Part shown: positions 32,215 through 32,482 of the stretch, one piece after another
Position numbering within the stretch: position 1 is the stretch's first letter
Layout of the letters: each line of letters opens with the position of its first letter
Assembly (NCBI GenBank): GCA_002435835.1
Contig: DIVM01000379.1
Coordinates: forward strand, 1 to 32,482
Source of the DNA: Firmicutes bacterium UBA6132
GTDB lineage: Bacteria > Bacillota_A > Clostridia > Tissierellales > Sedimentibacteraceae
Reading direction: 5' to 3'
DNA length: 32,482 nt
The notes under the pieces: model-generated
Told to the model about the DNA's origin: nothing
The model's input: only the letters and a program-made list of their open reading frames with translations
The model's database searches: none
Position numbers and translations under genes: made by a program

Positions 32215-32482
32215 ATGAAAAAATTATTAACTGGAAATGAAGCTATAGCAAGAGGAGCTTATGAAGCAGGTGTAAAATTTGCATCAGCTTATCCTGGAAC
32301 ACCAAGTACAGAAATTTTAGAGAATACTGCTTTATATAAAGAAATAGTAGCAGAATGGGCAACTAATGAAAAAGTTTCTTTGGAAACTGCCATAGGTGCA
32401 TCAATTGCAGGTGGAAGATCTTTTGCATCTATGAAGCATGTTGGACTTAATGTAGCAAGCGATGCATTTATGACTGTTGCTT
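32215..32482 (+). CDS. iorA: Indolepyruvate:ferredoxin oxidoreductase alpha subunit, 5' part
   Basis: The first 89 codons are visible, and the gene runs off the right edge. The start reads KKLLTGNEAIARGAYEAG followed by AYPGTPSTEI, the thiamine-diphosphate (pyrimidine) domain signature of IorA. It continues with NEKVSLETAIGASIAGGRS and MKHVGLNVASDAFMT, all typical. IorAB converts aryl pyruvates to aryl-acetyl-CoA with ferredoxin, and can run in reverse. AAGGGGA lies before the ATG at 32215. Control by a probable phenylalanine T-box is notable because it ties the enzyme to Phe shortage. iorB is expected just beyond the window. Confidence 0.93.
   Translation, partial: MKKLLTGNEAIARGAYEAGVKFASAYPGTPSTEILENTALYKEIVAEWATNEKVSLETAIGASIAGGRSFASMKHVGLNVASDAFMTVA

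Overview
The window is AT-rich, with short intergenic spaces, strong AGGAGG-type ribosome sites, TTG/GTG starts, T-box and riboswitch leaders, and dipicolinate (endospore) genes. Together these point to a spore-forming, anaerobic, amino-acid-fermenting Clostridia-type Firmicute. Tungsten aldehyde:ferredoxin oxidoreductase, arginase, a butyrate-type CoA-transferase and indolepyruvate:ferredoxin oxidoreductase fit a Stickland-like lifestyle. I cannot name the genus. No transposase, integrase, phage gene, CRISPR array, tRNA or rRNA is visible.

Layout. 1-4.6 kb: an aldehyde ferredoxin oxidoreductase, a small YmaF-type histidine-repeat protein and a YczE-type membrane protein on the minus strand, then a plus-strand arginase with a near-perfect sigma-A promoter. 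4.6-5.9 kb: a CoA-transferase (minus). 6.1-9.2 kb: a TPP riboswitch and a four-gene thiamine-precursor ABC uptake operon. 9.4-9.8 kb: a small secreted protein resembling the middle domain of RsgI anti-sigma factors, standing alone. 9.8-14.4 kb: an FMN riboswitch and a complete ribD-ribE-ribBA-ribH operon ending in a HAD phosphatase that may supply the otherwise missing dephosphorylation step.

14.4-23.0 kb is the most interesting part. A sigma-54-dependent activator (minus) faces a five-gene plus-strand operon: a short-chain dehydrogenase, two proteins homologous to the two halves of glycine decarboxylase (GcvPA/GcvPB) with altered active-site signatures, an AcoX/NAD-kinase-like protein and an NhaC-family transporter. 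The intergenic region has a textbook -24/-12 promoter and a nested palindrome overlapping the activator's own promoter. No gcvT, gcvH or lipoamide dehydrogenase gene is in the window. I infer an inducible uptake and catabolic system for an unidentified, possibly amino-acid-like substrate, using a repurposed PLP decarboxylase pair.

23.1-24.6 kb: dpaA-dpaB (dipicolinate synthase) behind a sigma-K-like promoter. 24.8-26.6 kb: a secreted FMN lipoprotein plus a secreted FAD reductase lipoprotein, likely an extracytoplasmic flavin reductase. Upstream of them, on the same strand, lie a LuxR-type response regulator, a histidine kinase, a FetAB-like exporter, a PadR regulator and a chromate-family transporter (26.7-31.7 kb). 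A 12-bp repeat set next to the FMN-lipoprotein promoter is a candidate site for the response regulator. 31.7-32.5 kb: a T-box leader with a likely UUC (Phe) specifier upstream of the truncated start of iorA.

A dispersed palindromic repeat occurs three times between genes (left edge, 13.2 kb, 23.0 kb). All functions are from reading the sequence; no database search was possible.
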